Shown: one piece after another, positions 10,968-22,709 of the stretch
Layout: the number at the start of each line of letters is the position of its first letter
Numbering within the stretch: the first letter of the stretch is position 1
NCBI GenBank assembly: GCA_019925795.1
Contig: CM034303.1
Coordinates: 56,839,931-56,903,930 of the forward strand
Length of the DNA stretch: 64,000 bases
Origin: Dendrobium chrysotoxum
Taxonomy: Eukaryota > Streptophyta > Magnoliopsida > Asparagales > Orchidaceae
Direction: 5' to 3'
The notes under the pieces: model-generated
Told to the model about the DNA's origin: nothing
Database searches by the model: none
What the model saw: only the letters and a program-made list of their open reading frames with translations
Made by a program: the position numbers and the translations under genes

Positions 10968-13900
10968 GGCTTCTCCCTCGTTTTGTTATTCTGAAGAATG
11001 AGGGTATGCAGTCATCTTCTTGGCTTCCTAATTACTTGTATTTCTTTTCTTTCCGTTGAATTGTTATTTGTTCTCTTTTTCTTTTTAATTTAGTCCTTAG
11101 TCATAATTTAATTTATTAGAAATTTACGTCAAATATAAGATATATACGCGCACACATAGATGATTGATCATGTGCTGTTTATTCATTTGACCTTTCCTTG
11201 GTCAATTAAATATGACGACATGAAGAAGGGATTCATAATTATTTATTAGCAAACAAATATGCTTGTCACATTCTCAAAATCAACAGCTGGCTATAATTAT
11301 TCCTAATTCAATCTCAAAATATCACAACAAATTTTAAGATTTTTATCCGCAAAAAAAAAAAAAAAAGGGGGAAAAAGATGGTAACACCTAACCCCTAATT
11401 AGAGATATGCCTTGTTCGATTAAAAAAAAAAGGAAAAAATAAAAAATAAATTGAATTCTATTTTTGAAAACAAATTAACATGAAGTCTGATAACAAAAGT
11501 AATTAAAATCAATGATAACTCAACTTATTGGAAAATATTATGAGTAGAGTTACTATGGATAAGAATTATTTTCTCTATTAATTCACAACAAAGTTGAATG
11601 GGGTTGACTTTACATTGACATACATAAGGTAAGTAGAGGCATGCATTAATTAGTTCCAGTACAAAACACTTTCCTATATGCATTTTTTTAAGAGATTAAG
11701 TAATTAAATTTTAGTTTATGATTTTATTAGTATTTATTTAATTATTAAAATAACAAGTAAAATAATTAATTTGATAATTCAGTGTCATCAGTAATTAAAA
11801 AATTAGTTAGATTGATTGATAATTAATTTATATTTTAATTATATTATTATTAACTATTGAATGAAATTAAAATTTATATTACTAATTAAAAGCTTAATTA
11901 AGACATTAAAAATTTAACAAGATTTAATTATGATCGTTAAATCTTATTAATTCTTATCATGAGATCTCAACATTCAAATTTGGATTAAAAAAAGAGAAAA
12001 AATTCAAATTTTTTAATCCAAATTTGGCCTTACGTTAACGTGAATTCTTTCAGAATATTGAAGAGCGCATATTTAATTTTTAATATTATGTTAGCCATCC
12101 TTACCTTCACATATTTAAATAATGCCATTTCTATAATTATAACAAAAAATTTAGTACATTTTTGTGCATTGGAAATATGTTGTTCCCAACTCTTTTCAAT
12201 TTTCATTACAAAATTATACAGGCAAACATTGCATAGAAATAATATCCAGTCAAAGGCCATCTGGAGATAGCTCTGTTTTTGTTATTTTCTTTTCAAACGT
12301 CTATTTCGATATATTTAAAAATTAATTTATTTGAATTTTAAGCTGCATTCTCAGAAATAAACTTACTTTGTGGTTCATTTCCAAATTCGTCTTCTTCTAT
12401 TTTTGGTTCTTTCTAAAAAAAAAAAGAAAAAAAGTTGCTTCAAATTTAGGATATTTAATTTCTCTATTTCTTGATTTATCATTCATTTCTCGGTGAATAA
12501 AATGTTTTCTTGGGTACCACCAAAGAGGGGTTTTGCAACAGAAATAATCGCATTCATTCTATATGCCCTTCAAAAAACATCGAATCAAACAGCCCATAAT
12601 CAATAACAAAAAAAAAAAAAAAAAAGTTGCTAAGAGATACAAAATAAATATATTTTCACGCATGCAGTGTGGCCTACTGTACATATATCATATAGCATAA
12701 GACATTATATAATGATTCATTGATAGCATCATTTATATTTTTCTGCTATCATACTTTATTGATATAATATATCAACTTAAATAATGAAGAAAGAAAGAGA
12801 AGAAATATATATATATATATATATATGATTAAGATGAAATCATGCACTCATGTGATCTTCACGATGCTAACTAATATTCTGCATTAAGGCACTTCCCAAA
12901 TAAAATATAACGTAGCAATGCATCCAACACACCCAAGCACAGGTCCTAACTTTAAGCCAAGTATTCTACAAGAAAAACAGTATCTCAAACAAACTTACAA
13001 TGCGCCAAAACTGATGAATATGTTTGCATTAGTTGTTTGATACAAATGGAAAGTATGAACAAAAGTTTATTAGCTTCAAAACAATAAACTGTCTCTAGCA
13101 AACATTGGCTCCACATAAAGCCAGCAGAACTTGATCACAAAGGTAAGGCGAGTCCTATGATACAAATAAAATAAAACAGAAGTCAGGCTTACTAACATAA
13201 ATCAACCTTTCAGTATTACTAAACATGAAAAGCATTTGTTTAATCTATGGCAGGTCTTATTTAGAGTTCTTAATTTTGATCAAAATGTCGCACAACAAAT
13301 ACTTGATTTATGAAAATCAATTCGATTTGCTATTTGATTTTCTTTGTTTTTAATTTATTATTTAAATTCACAGATTTTTTTTAATCATCCATTATCGTTT
13401 TCATTTTCAAGAAAAAGTGAGTTGTTGAATTAATTAGTTGATAATTCTTAATTTTTCTTTACATAAAAATATATTAGGCATTATATTAGCTGAATTAAGA
13501 AATGTAACCATAAGTAGTACTATATCATAAAATGAATCACTACTCATTCAAACCTTAAAAATAACAAAACGGCATGCATTAATCAACAAAGAATGAAGGC
13601 ACAAGGTGTATATTTTTCTCGTCTGGCTAGTTATGAATGAGCAGCGAACAAGGAAACAAATCTAAAAGGTGGTCACATATTCATAAATCTTTTTCTTTGA
13701 TTATTCTAAATCATGCATGCGCCGAGCTATCTAAAACCACCCTGCCTTACCACCCCCACCATCAAGCATGGGGAAAGAATGAAGATACAAACACAAATGA
13801 CACACACATGAACACTAAAGCACATACTAAAAAGATAAAAAGTTATAAAGAATCGAAGAACAAAATGAAGTATAAGAATGTAGATAGAGGATCCATGGTC

Positions 13901-14226
13901 TTTGTTCTTGAGTCAATCATGGGCCTCTACTGATGAAGAAAATCTTAAGGCATAAGATTTTCCTCACGAAATTATGAAGTTAGGATGCACAAGAACAGAC
14001 AAAAAGATCAAAATTAATAAAACTTATCTATTTAAAAAAAAAAACTAGTCTATTTTTACGTAATTTAGATAAAACTTGTCTATTTAGAAAACATGCAAAA
14101 CTTGCTTCAAATGATAATGTAAAGATGGTCTAAATCTCAAACTAATCAAGAAATTATAATCAAAATGAAATGACAAGGTGACTAGGATTCATACTGAAAA
14201 AACGAAAAGTAGATTATAGTAATTTT
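10968..14226. other. AT-rich intergenic DNA
   Basis: About 3.2 kb of AT-rich sequence with poly(A) tracts (11350, 11424, 12610) and a short (AT)n run at 12805-12826. Open frames here are short and have no recognisable family. I see no gene. Confidence 0.55.
12805..12826. repeat. (AT)n microsatellite
   Basis: A run of about 11 AT units in intergenic DNA. Confidence 0.9.
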
Positions 14227-14484
14227 GATCAAATTTCAATACTACTACAACAACAACATCAAGCCTTCATCCCACTATGTGGGGTCGGCTACATGAATCC
14301 TTTTTTTTCATTGTGCCTTGTTAAAAGTTAAATTCTTATTTAAATCTAATAAAGAAATGTCATTTCTAATATTTTCTAACCAAGTCTTTTTAGGTCTATC
14401 TCTACCTTTCTTAACATAAGTCAAATCTAATACATCTACTTTCCTAACCGGGTCATCGGAAGGCCGCCGTTTTATGTGCCTGAA

Positions 14485-15855
14485 TCATCTAAGGCGACTC
14501 TCTCTAATCTTATCTTTCACTGAAGCTACTCCAACCTTTTCACATATATGCTCATTTCGTATCCTGTCTCTAAGAGTAAAGCCACTCATCCACCTGAGCA
14601 TCCTCATCACTACAACATTTAACTTAATATTACGCTTCACTTTTAAAGGCCAACATTCTGCACCATAAAGCATTGCAGGTTTAACCACTATCTTATAGAA
14701 TTTTCCCTTAAGTTTGTGGGGGGCTTTTCTATCACACAACAAGCCTGATGCATTCCTCCACTTCAACCATCCAACTTCAAGTCTACTAATAATATCCCCA
14801 TCTATTTCATCATCACTCTGAACAATAGACCTAAGATATTTAAAACGTGTACTCTTATTAATGACTTGATCATCCAAAATCACAATCCCCCCACAAGAAC
14901 TATTATTACTAAAATTACACTAAATATATTCAATTTTAGGTCTACTCAAACGAAAGCCTTTAGACTCTAAGATTGACCTCCATAATTCAAGTTTACCTTC
15001 AACCCCCTCTCTAGTCTTATCAACAAGAAGAATATCATCGGCAAAAAGCAACACCAGGGTACAACCTCTTGCAAATGTCTAGTAAGAACATCCATGACTA
15101 AAGCAAAAAAGATATGGGCTTAAGGCTGATCCTTGATGTAATCCAACTAAAATAGGAAAATACTTGGTCAAACCACCATGTGTCTGAATACAAGTAACAG
15201 CTCCTGCATACATATCCTTAATGACTTGAATATAAGTATTATTAACCCATTTCTTTTCTAGAACTCTCACTATCTATAGTACTTCTCTCGGAACTTTATC
15301 ATATGCTTTCTCTAAATCAATAAATATCATATGTAGATCCTCCTTACTCTCTCTACACTTCTCCATCAAATCTCTCAATAAATATATAGCTTTCATACTA
15401 GATCTACCCGGCATGAATCCAAATTGATTTTGAGAAACATTAGTATCACGCCTCAACCTATGCTCCATAACTCTCTCCCATAATTTTAAAATATGACACA
15501 TTAACTTAATTCCTCTATAATTCGCACAATCTTATGCATCACATTTATTCTTAAAAATAGGAATCAACATGCTCATTCTCCACTCATCTGACATCTTTTT
15601 AGTCTTCAAAATAATATTAAAAAGTTTAGCAAGCCAAGAAATTCCTTCATCTCCTAAGCATTTCCACACCTCTATTGGAATATCATTAGGTCCAACAGCT
15701 TTTCCACACTTTATTTTCTTTAAAGTCTCTCTAACTTTAATTTTACCAATACGTCGATAAAAATAAAAATCTTTATTTTTATTTAGGGTGCTAAGGTTAC
15801 TAAAGTCAATCGCACTCTCATAATCTTCATTGAAGAGTTTATAAAAATATCTCAT
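14485..15855 (-). pseudogene. LINE reverse transcriptase, broken
   Basis: Four fragments of one RT are spread over different frames: 15855-15532, 15501-15274, 15270-15079 and 14883-14485. The order is N- to C-terminal along the minus strand and fits RVT_1 of non-LTR elements. The YADD-type catalytic box lies between 15080 and 14885, where LFADDILLVDK can still be read in part. Several frame breaks are needed to join the parts, so no functional enzyme is encoded. Confidence 0.85.
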
Positions 15856-15956
15856 CCACCTTTGTTAAACATCCTCTTTCAATAAAAAATACTTTTTGAT
15901 CTTCCTCCTTAATACACTTCACTTGAACTAAATCCTTACTGCTTTATCTCTATGTG

Positions 15957-15958
<2 letters not shown>

Positions 15959-16040
<82 letters not shown>
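15959..16040. repeat. (TA)n microsatellite inside the LINE
   Basis: Roughly 40 TA units, with a further short TA tract to about 16060. It interrupts the LINE coding region and probably expanded after insertion. Confidence 0.95.
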
Positions 16041-16044
<4 letters not shown>

Positions 16045-16397
16045 TATATATATATATAATTTAGTAAAAGCTAAAATCTTTGCATTGAATATTGCTTTCT
16101 TAGACTCCTTACGGGCCTCTTTAATCTTTATATCTTTCCCAATTATCAGAATTTTTACATCTAAATCAATTTTTATAACAAATCTTCTTATTTTTTTATC
16201 TTTTCTTGCACATTTTGATTCCACCACCAACTATTTTTATTATTAGAAGCTTTTCCCTTTGATACTCCAAGCATATTTTTTGCAACATTTTTAATATCAC
16301 TAGCTACTTTTTCCTACATAACATTAGCTTTCTCATGCACAGATAAAATCTTAAGATTTAATATCTCACTCTCAAAAATATTAGATCAAATTCCAAT

Positions 16398-17690
16398 CAC
16401 TCGCAAAAATTAATCACAAAGCATATGTGTAAAAAGAATAAGGACATAGATCACCAAAGAAGATCTCTGTCTCACACCACTATAAGGAAAAATTTACCCC
16501 AAAAAGTTGTCGACAATATTTGCAACAAACTCAAAAAATTTGCATCCAATTAATACATTTAAGTATGAGAGGAATCTGGAATATTAAGCCAAGACTGAAC
16601 TTTAATGCCTAAAGACCTCTGATTTATAATAAAAAATCATTTCCACTAATGAAAGTTCCACAAAATCCAAAACCTGCCCAAAAACAACAAGTTCTGATAT
16701 CAGCAATCTTAGATGCTAGCTAAAACAGCAATTCAAATTCCATCCGACACAAAAGCAACACCTTTTCATCTCCAGCTACAGTGCAAATCAGAAAAGAAAG
16801 AAACAAATAGCTGAATCCCAGCTATAATACAGAAATGGGAATAAAATGAAACAGGCAACCGAAGCCTGGCTACAGTGCATAGCCGGGAATAGAAGGAAAA
16901 AAAGCCTAAGCCCAGCTATAGTGTGGAACGGGGCAAAAGAAGGAATTCGAGGATTTGAAACTTGACTAAAGAAAATCACATATATGAGAGAAACCGAGCA
17001 GCCCATAGCAATCATATAAGGCAGCAGACAAACAACCCCCAAAGGGAAAGCAAAACATATGAATCACAAGTGAAACAGAGCAACTTCCAAATCAACAAGC
17101 ACCATCAAAAGAAAGGCAAAAAAGCACATGAATACAACAAGATCCTTCCAAATCAATAATTGGACAAAAACAGTGGCTTCGGACATGCGCTGAAATAGCA
17201 AATCATATGAGAGCTGAATCAAATCATCTTACTGTCTAAGTAGTAAACCAAAACTAACAAAGGGAATCAAAATATTAGAGAACATATCACATTCTCATAG
17301 GCATGCTCAATATTGCTCATCATAAGCATGCTACATGAAAAGCCATTAGAGCAACTCAAATTCAAGATAACAAAGTGCTTGGCTTCAACCCTCACATCAT
17401 GCATTCTCAACAAATATAAAACTTCATATTTCCATCAAATTGAACCGACTTGGAAAAATTTACCTCCAAATATCACTTAAAATAGCTTCTTGAATTAAAA
17501 TCACAAAACCCTGTAAATATTAGATTTGAATTCACAAGGAGAATGTGGAAAGAGAGAAGAATCCAAGGTATTGATGACAAGTTCATGAAATAAAGTCAAA
17601 TCAAATACATTGAAGGTTGGACTAATATCATAACTTGTTGATGAAAGAATACTTGTTTTAATAATTATAGGCATCGCTAAGTCAACGAGT
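16398..17690. other. Intergenic DNA
   Basis: No gene recognised. From about 16790 to 16945 there are three loosely repeated blocks of about 50 bp (CCCAGCTATAATACAG, CTGGCTACAGTGCAT, CCCAGCTATAGTGTGG) of unknown origin. The remainder is AT-rich with scattered short frames. Confidence 0.45.
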
Positions 17691-18660
17691 ATCCGGCTCT
17701 GAAACTAATTGCTAGCTATTTAGAGCAAGAAAAAATTTTGCTGCATATTATGGATTGAGAGGAAACCCCTATATACAAGCAAATATACTGAATACAAAAG
17801 GCGTGAAATAAAGATGAAAATATTCTCAATCATAAGAATATAAAAACATATGTACTACTAATCATCTAATAAGGGCTTTCCTAAAATAATAGTTCCTATC
17901 TCATACTCTCCAAGACTCTCCCACAAGCCAAAGCAAATATGTGAATCAGCTCCAAGTTATTGCATAGCTTGAAAAGAATAGTGGACAAATATCTTTAGTA
18001 AAAATATCTAACATTATGCTGGAGCTCAGAAAATAAGGAGTAACCATCTTCATTGAAAGCAGTGCATCTCGAATAAAATGGCCATCAATATCAATGTGTT
18101 TTATTCTTTAATGAAACGTAATATTACAAGCAATGCGGATGGCAACATGAATGTCACAGTTTAGAACAAAAGGTTGATTGATTGGAAAATCACTTTCCCC
18201 TCGGAGAGTCTTAATGTGTGATATCCTGTAAAGCCTCCTGGCATGTCTTAAAAATAGAAAGGGTTGACAAATAGGGGAAAACGTCAAAAGCTATTGGAAA
18301 GATGGTCAAATGACATAAAAGCCTGTATAAGATAATCAATACAACATCTTTTACCCTTCCAACGAGTAATGGGCACATAAAGATCAAAGACTCTCTAGGA
18401 TGAGGATGCTAGGTCACATCAGATAATGTGGTTATAGGTGTTACAATGGATGTCGAGCATACATGTGTATGTTTAGAGAAGTGGATTCATGAGGAAGAAT
18501 AACAAGTGAATATGATAAATTAGGAGTCATGACGTAGAGAGTGGATTCATTAAATGTGACATCTATGGAGGTATAATCATAGCAAGTGGTAGGGTAATAA
18601 TGATAGCCTTTTTTAGTGAAAAGATGGATCGATCAATGAATCATAAAATAGAAATTGAAC
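17690..18660 (-). pseudogene. Decayed Ty1/Copia remnant
   Basis: On the minus strand, 18660-18480 reads as the integrase/RT linker (GYHYYP, then DYTSIDVTFNEST, then a PLPV-like tail). The segment 18200-17970 reads as the RNase H end (VLNCDIHVAIRIACN, then RIKHIDIDGHFIRDALL, then LDIFTKD). The intervening RT is largely missing, so the copy is internally deleted. Next come a polypurine-like GTGGGAGAG (about 17924-17915), an LTR-like stretch of about 200 bp with a TATA-type TGTATATAGGG, and a decayed tRNA-Met primer site (TTCAGAGCCGGA near 17692-17706). Stops and shifts are numerous. Confidence 0.7.
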
Positions 18661-19813
18661 AAAATAAAAAATCGGCTTTAGATGAATGAAACAAAGTTTG
18701 ATTAGCTAATAAGCAACTTTAGTAGGTGTAAGATTAATAATCATCTAATACTATGAGAATATTAGGTATGATAGTTTTAAATATCTTGGATCTATTACAA
18801 AGAAGAATTAAGTTACAGATGACAATATAACTTTTAGAACTAAGAGAAGATGGTTTAAATAAAAATGAAAATCTTGCAATTATAATAGCTATAGCGCGGA
18901 TCAATAATTAATTCATTGATAACCCAATCAATGTGGCATGGATGAAAATCATAAGATGGAAGTATAGCAAACTAGGAAATACATATTGCGAAATAATTAT
19001 ATTAAAGGGATGGTAAGAGTAGCAAGTCTTAAGGATTTAGTAGTTAAGAATACACTTGAGTGATTTCAACATATATATAAAGGAGGATAAAAATGGAACA
19101 ATAAGACAAGAATATAAAATTAATATTGAAGAATTAAGTAAAAATAAAGGTAGATAACAATAGCATGACTATAAGTTGTACAAAAATATGTGTACAAAAT
19201 AGAGTTATCTCATGCAACACTAAATAGAAAATAAAGGAAAATAAGAGTAGCCTCAAATAGTTGGGTTTAAATTTTAAGCTTTACAACAAAAGTCCCACCC
19301 CAGTGAAAGAAACAGGCAACCACAATGGCATCCCATAGAAAAAGGTGCAAATTTGGGGCCTAAAACAAACGCAAGTGTGGCTGCATGCTGACAATGATGA
19401 TCATGATCACAATAATGGCTATCATGATGATGATGATTATTATTATTATTATGAAAATAATACGAGGTTGGAGTTCGAAGAAATTAATAAATTTCTTCAA
19501 AGCATCCTCAACTTTAAGAACAAAATAAGTCTTAAAAGCTCACATTAATGTCCCCCACATCATTCAATACGTTCAGACAGAGGCTAAAAGCCCCATTTCC
19601 AAATATGAAGAATAAATAGCATTATTCTTTGCGTAAGCTCAACTTATAACTTCGTACAATCTTACTCAGTAATGAGAATCAGCAACTCATACCAATATTT
19701 GAGTCCAAAACAAATTAGTGATAAACAAGAAATACAATATAGCTAGATTCTAACAATGGATGGACCAAACTGCCTGCCATTTTACCACACACAAAAAAAA
19801 TTTTACAAGCACC
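18661..19813. other. Intergenic DNA
   Basis: No gene recognised. It may include further unreadable Copia sequence up to about 19200. A (GAT)n/(TTA)n low-complexity patch lies at 19405-19455 and encodes only an artificial Asp/Tyr-rich frame. Confidence 0.45.
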
Positions 19814-20397
19814 TTAATCCCAAAGATGCTCCAACATACCTGTAAGCAAATTTAAAGATTTAACACTTTCCTCTATTATGCCTAACTTTGTATGCTACAA
19901 CTACTCATTCCCTCCATGTTTTTCACTGCTAACATAGCCAACACTATCATTCCTAACAGGTTGTCTCTTAAAAGCTAAAGCATTGAGAAGCAGTTCCAGC
20001 ATAGCGAGCCAATGCACTTACATTGATTGAAAAATAACCATAGCTACCGTACCTTGAGAGGGCCAGCTCCAGCAGGAGGAATCAACGGCTATGTTCGATA
20101 TGAGACGAGCGGAGGCGACAGCGTTGTGGAGAGGCCTCAGAGAATCCACGGTTCCCAGCGCAGAAGCAAGCGACCTCAAGTGAGAGAAACACGGATCGGG
20201 AAAATGATCGGAAAACAAAGAAGGGAGAAAAAAGAATAAATGGAAAGAGAGCCCCTAGGGTTTACAAAGGCGGATGCTTACCTGCAGAAGACAGGAGAAG
20301 CTAATCTGGAAGGAGACGATTTGGGAAGCAGGATTTGAGAACGGAGAGAAGAGGCTCTTACGGCGGCCAAAGCGGCGGATCTGCACATTGAAGCCAT
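19814..20397 (-). CDS. NOXY2: NOXY2-like mitochondrial protein (3 exons)
   Basis: The exons are 20397-20282, 20174-20053 and 19839-19814 (stop TAA), joining in frame to 87 aa. Splice sites are TGCAG|GTAAGC, TTGAG|G, CAAG|GTACGG and TTACAG|GT. Exon 1 encodes an Arg/Ser/Ala-rich start (MASMCRSAALAAVRASSLRS), a typical mitochondrial presequence. Exon 2 encodes the family core SALGTVDSLRPLHNAVASAR followed by VDSSCWSWPSQG, which matches plant NONRESPONDING TO OXYLIPINS 2 and its paralogues. Arabidopsis NOXY2 is mitochondrial and affects oxylipin (9-HOT) responses; its molecular activity is not known to me. The last exon gives a short tail, GMLEHLWD. Family tails vary through alternative splicing, so exon 3 is the least certain part. 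A TATA box lies about 100 bp before the ATG. Confidence 0.88.
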
Positions 20398-20496
20398 TTT
20401 CAACTTCTTCTCGCTGTGCTTGCAATTTGGATTCGAGGACAAAACAATTTCCCAATCTCAGGAAAGGCTTCATTACAAATGCAATTTTGATTTATA

Positions 20497-20504
20497 TATT
20501 TATA
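20497..20504 (-). promoter_or_regulatory. TATA box of the NOXY2-like gene
   Basis: TATAAATA on the minus strand, exactly 100 bp upstream of the start codon at 20397. This predicts transcription from about 20470 and a 5' leader of about 70 nt. Confidence 0.6.
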
Positions 20505-20904
20505 GCCTCCAGTTTTGGAGAATTATATTTTTATGAAGAAAAAAAATTGGATAATTCAAAATAATAATAACAGCATATTATGAGGGGCAGTTTTCTAACT
20601 CTTTTATTTTTAAGGTTGTAATTATTTTTCGTATAACTATTATTTTCTTGTTGATTTTTTTTATTGATTTTTTGCTATTCTTAAAAGATTTTATAATAAG
20701 AAATTATATTTTACAACTAAATCTACTAATATATAAGAACTATGAGAAAGATGATATCTAATTTTTTTTAAAAAGAATATATTTATAATAACTACAATAA
20801 TTAAAAAAATCACTTCGAAATCATTTTTATAAAAATTTATAATCCTCTCAAAAAGATAAGACCTAATGATTCAACTAAAATGTATTTATATTTGTGAGAG
20901 ACAA

Positions 20905-20928
20905 AATAATAATAATAATAATAATAAT
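20905..20928. repeat. (AAT)n microsatellite
   Basis: Eight AAT units. Confidence 0.9.
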
Positions 20929-21336
20929 TGTGAGAAAGAAAGAGAGGATGTATTAATTAAAAAAAATCACAATAAAATGAGTGAAAAAAAAATATTTTTA
21001 CTCACATTCAAACACTCTCAATGTAATAAAGAAACAGACAAATTTTTGAAGATAAGCAAAATAGAAAAAGAATTCAATAATAACGACGACAAATGCACTG
21101 CATTGATCTTGTTGATTGTTGAATAAGAGATCATTCGGAGAAAATTTAGTTGAATCTTAATATACCATAAAATCAATGTAAAACTCATAGAGATGGAGAG
21201 AGAAAGAATAAATAAATTGAAATGAACGGAATGAAATATATGTTAGACTCAGTGAGATATTTAGGGTTGAAAGAAAGAAATTGTTTTATAACATTGGAGA
21301 TTAATTTACAAAATGGCCTGTCTTAGTCACATCTTA

Positions 21337-21469
21337 GGTTTCGTTTGGGACGACTTTTTTACTGTTTCTTAAAGCAGCTTTTTAGTACAAAAATTTTAGT
21401 ACAAAAATTTTAATTTTTATACTAAAAAACTGCTTTAAGAAGCAACAAAGAAGCCATCCCAAACGGGAC
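21337..21469. mobile_element. Tourist-like MITE, copy B
   Basis: A 133-bp palindromic element starts GGTTTCGTTTGGGACGAC and ends CATCCCAAACGGGAC. The core carries matching AAAGCAGCTTTTTAGTA and TACTAAAAAACTGCTTT arms. TTA precedes the left end. It is too small to encode anything and would depend on a PIF/Harbinger transposase elsewhere. Confidence 0.8.
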
Positions 21470-22023
21470 ATAAATTTAAAGATCTATCGTATTAGTCAGC
21501 ACTTTAATCGAATTACTTCATGTATGCCTGATAAGTAATATGCTTAGCTTTCTACACATTGAAAATGTAGATTAAAAGTTATATTAGAGAATCTTAACAT
21601 GTCACTTTCTTTTTGTTTTGAGAATTATATCTTTAACTAATGTTCAACTTTAATGATAAAAAATGATATCTTTCATTGCTCATTAAATAATTAAATCTAA
21701 CTTAAACTTAATAATATTTGGGAAAAAAATGGCTATTTAAGTAATCATTTATGTTAATTAAAAGAGAAATCATAATTAGAAAGTACATGACTTTTAGATT
21801 ACATTAGAACTTAGATGACTTTTATAGACATAATTTGACCTTTTCATGATAATTTTTAACGAAAAAATAATTTATTTGTTTCACAAATGTGATAAATAAA
21901 TTTTAGAGAGATCCACTCCAAAATGAATCTAAGTTAGTTACACCTATTTCAAGGCTTATTCTAACTAAGCATTACGTTGGCTTCACCTTTACCAGATGAC
22001 AACTGAAAGCAAAGCCAAATTAA

Positions 22024-22146
22024 GGGTTCGTTAGGGTTCGTTTTTGACGATTTTTTTACTGTTTCTTAAAACAACTTTTTAGTACAAAAATAAAAATTTT
22101 TGTACTAGAAAGCTGCTTTAAGAAGCAAGCTGTCCCAAACGAAGCC
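22024..22146. mobile_element. Tourist-like MITE, copy C (TSD TAA)
   Basis: A 123-bp element ending TCCCAAACGAAGCC, flanked by TAA on both sides (22021-22023 and 22147-22149), the trinucleotide duplication expected of Tourist/Harbinger elements. The left end carries a short duplication (GGGTTCGTTAGGGTTCG), so the exact start may be 22024 or 22034. Confidence 0.85.
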
Positions 22147-22709
22147 TAAGATGCAATACCGCCTAAAAATCACCGGGTTAGTATATCAAGGAGATAACTC
22201 GTACGCAAAAAATGTTCCAATCCTATAAATTTTGTCAATTTATAAGTAAGAGGTAATATGGATTAATGAGTAGACTACTATATTATGGCTTCATGGTTTG
22301 AAAATATGCTATCGACCCGCAATAAATCTCTCATAGACATCGATCGGCCTCTTAGCTTAATTTGAAAACTAGCCAATCAATCTACATCAGCCTAATATGC
22401 AAAACTTCAATGAGAAAAAAAAAAAGTTGGGAAAGGAAAGGAAAAAAAAAAAAGGTTCCTAGCAAGGGCAAGAAGTGAGAAGAATAAACTGAAAAATCAA
22501 ACCCACAAAAATAAACTACCACAACCTTACTTGGAAGATGGGCACCAGACATTTCTTTTACTACCATTTCCACACGGGACATATCATGCGAGAATGAACA
22601 AATCTCATACTAAACCATTTACCACCTCCTTTGAGGTCTGAAGAGCGACAGGCACACGAATGGGGAGCCTGCAATGAATCACAATATAAAGAATATGTTA
22701 AAAGTTGCC

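Larger units (their letters stand above)
14241..16383 (-). mobile_element. 5'-truncated RTE-clade LINE
   Basis: The insertion is framed by a 14-bp target duplication with one mismatch: GATCAAATTTCAAT at 14227-14240 and GATCAAATTCCAAT at 16384-16397. On the minus strand the element ends in the well-known plant RTE tail: a GGATTCATGTAGCCGACC-type block followed by a TTG/TTGTTG simple tail. Upstream lie reverse-transcriptase pieces in several frames: a KEAxKESKKA-type segment at 16230-16070, QFGFMPGRSSMKAIYLL and DLEKAYDKVPREVL near 15430-15280, GLHQGSALSPYLF near 15130, and the C-terminal MLYGAECWPLK region at 14883-14485. No endonuclease domain is visible, so it is 5'-truncated. Stops, frameshifts and a (TA)n expansion show it is dead. 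Confidence 0.9.
20505..22709. other. Intergenic DNA between the NOXY2-like gene and the receptor pseudokinase
   Basis: About 2.2 kb of AT-rich DNA holding an (AAT)n microsatellite and two MITEs. The right end (about 22600-22709) is the likely 3' untranslated region of the receptor gene. No other gene is seen. Confidence 0.55.

Noticed and set aside
19345..19548. Asp/Tyr-rich ORF
   Set aside because: Its acidic and Tyr runs come from GAT and TTA simple repeats; no start context or homology.
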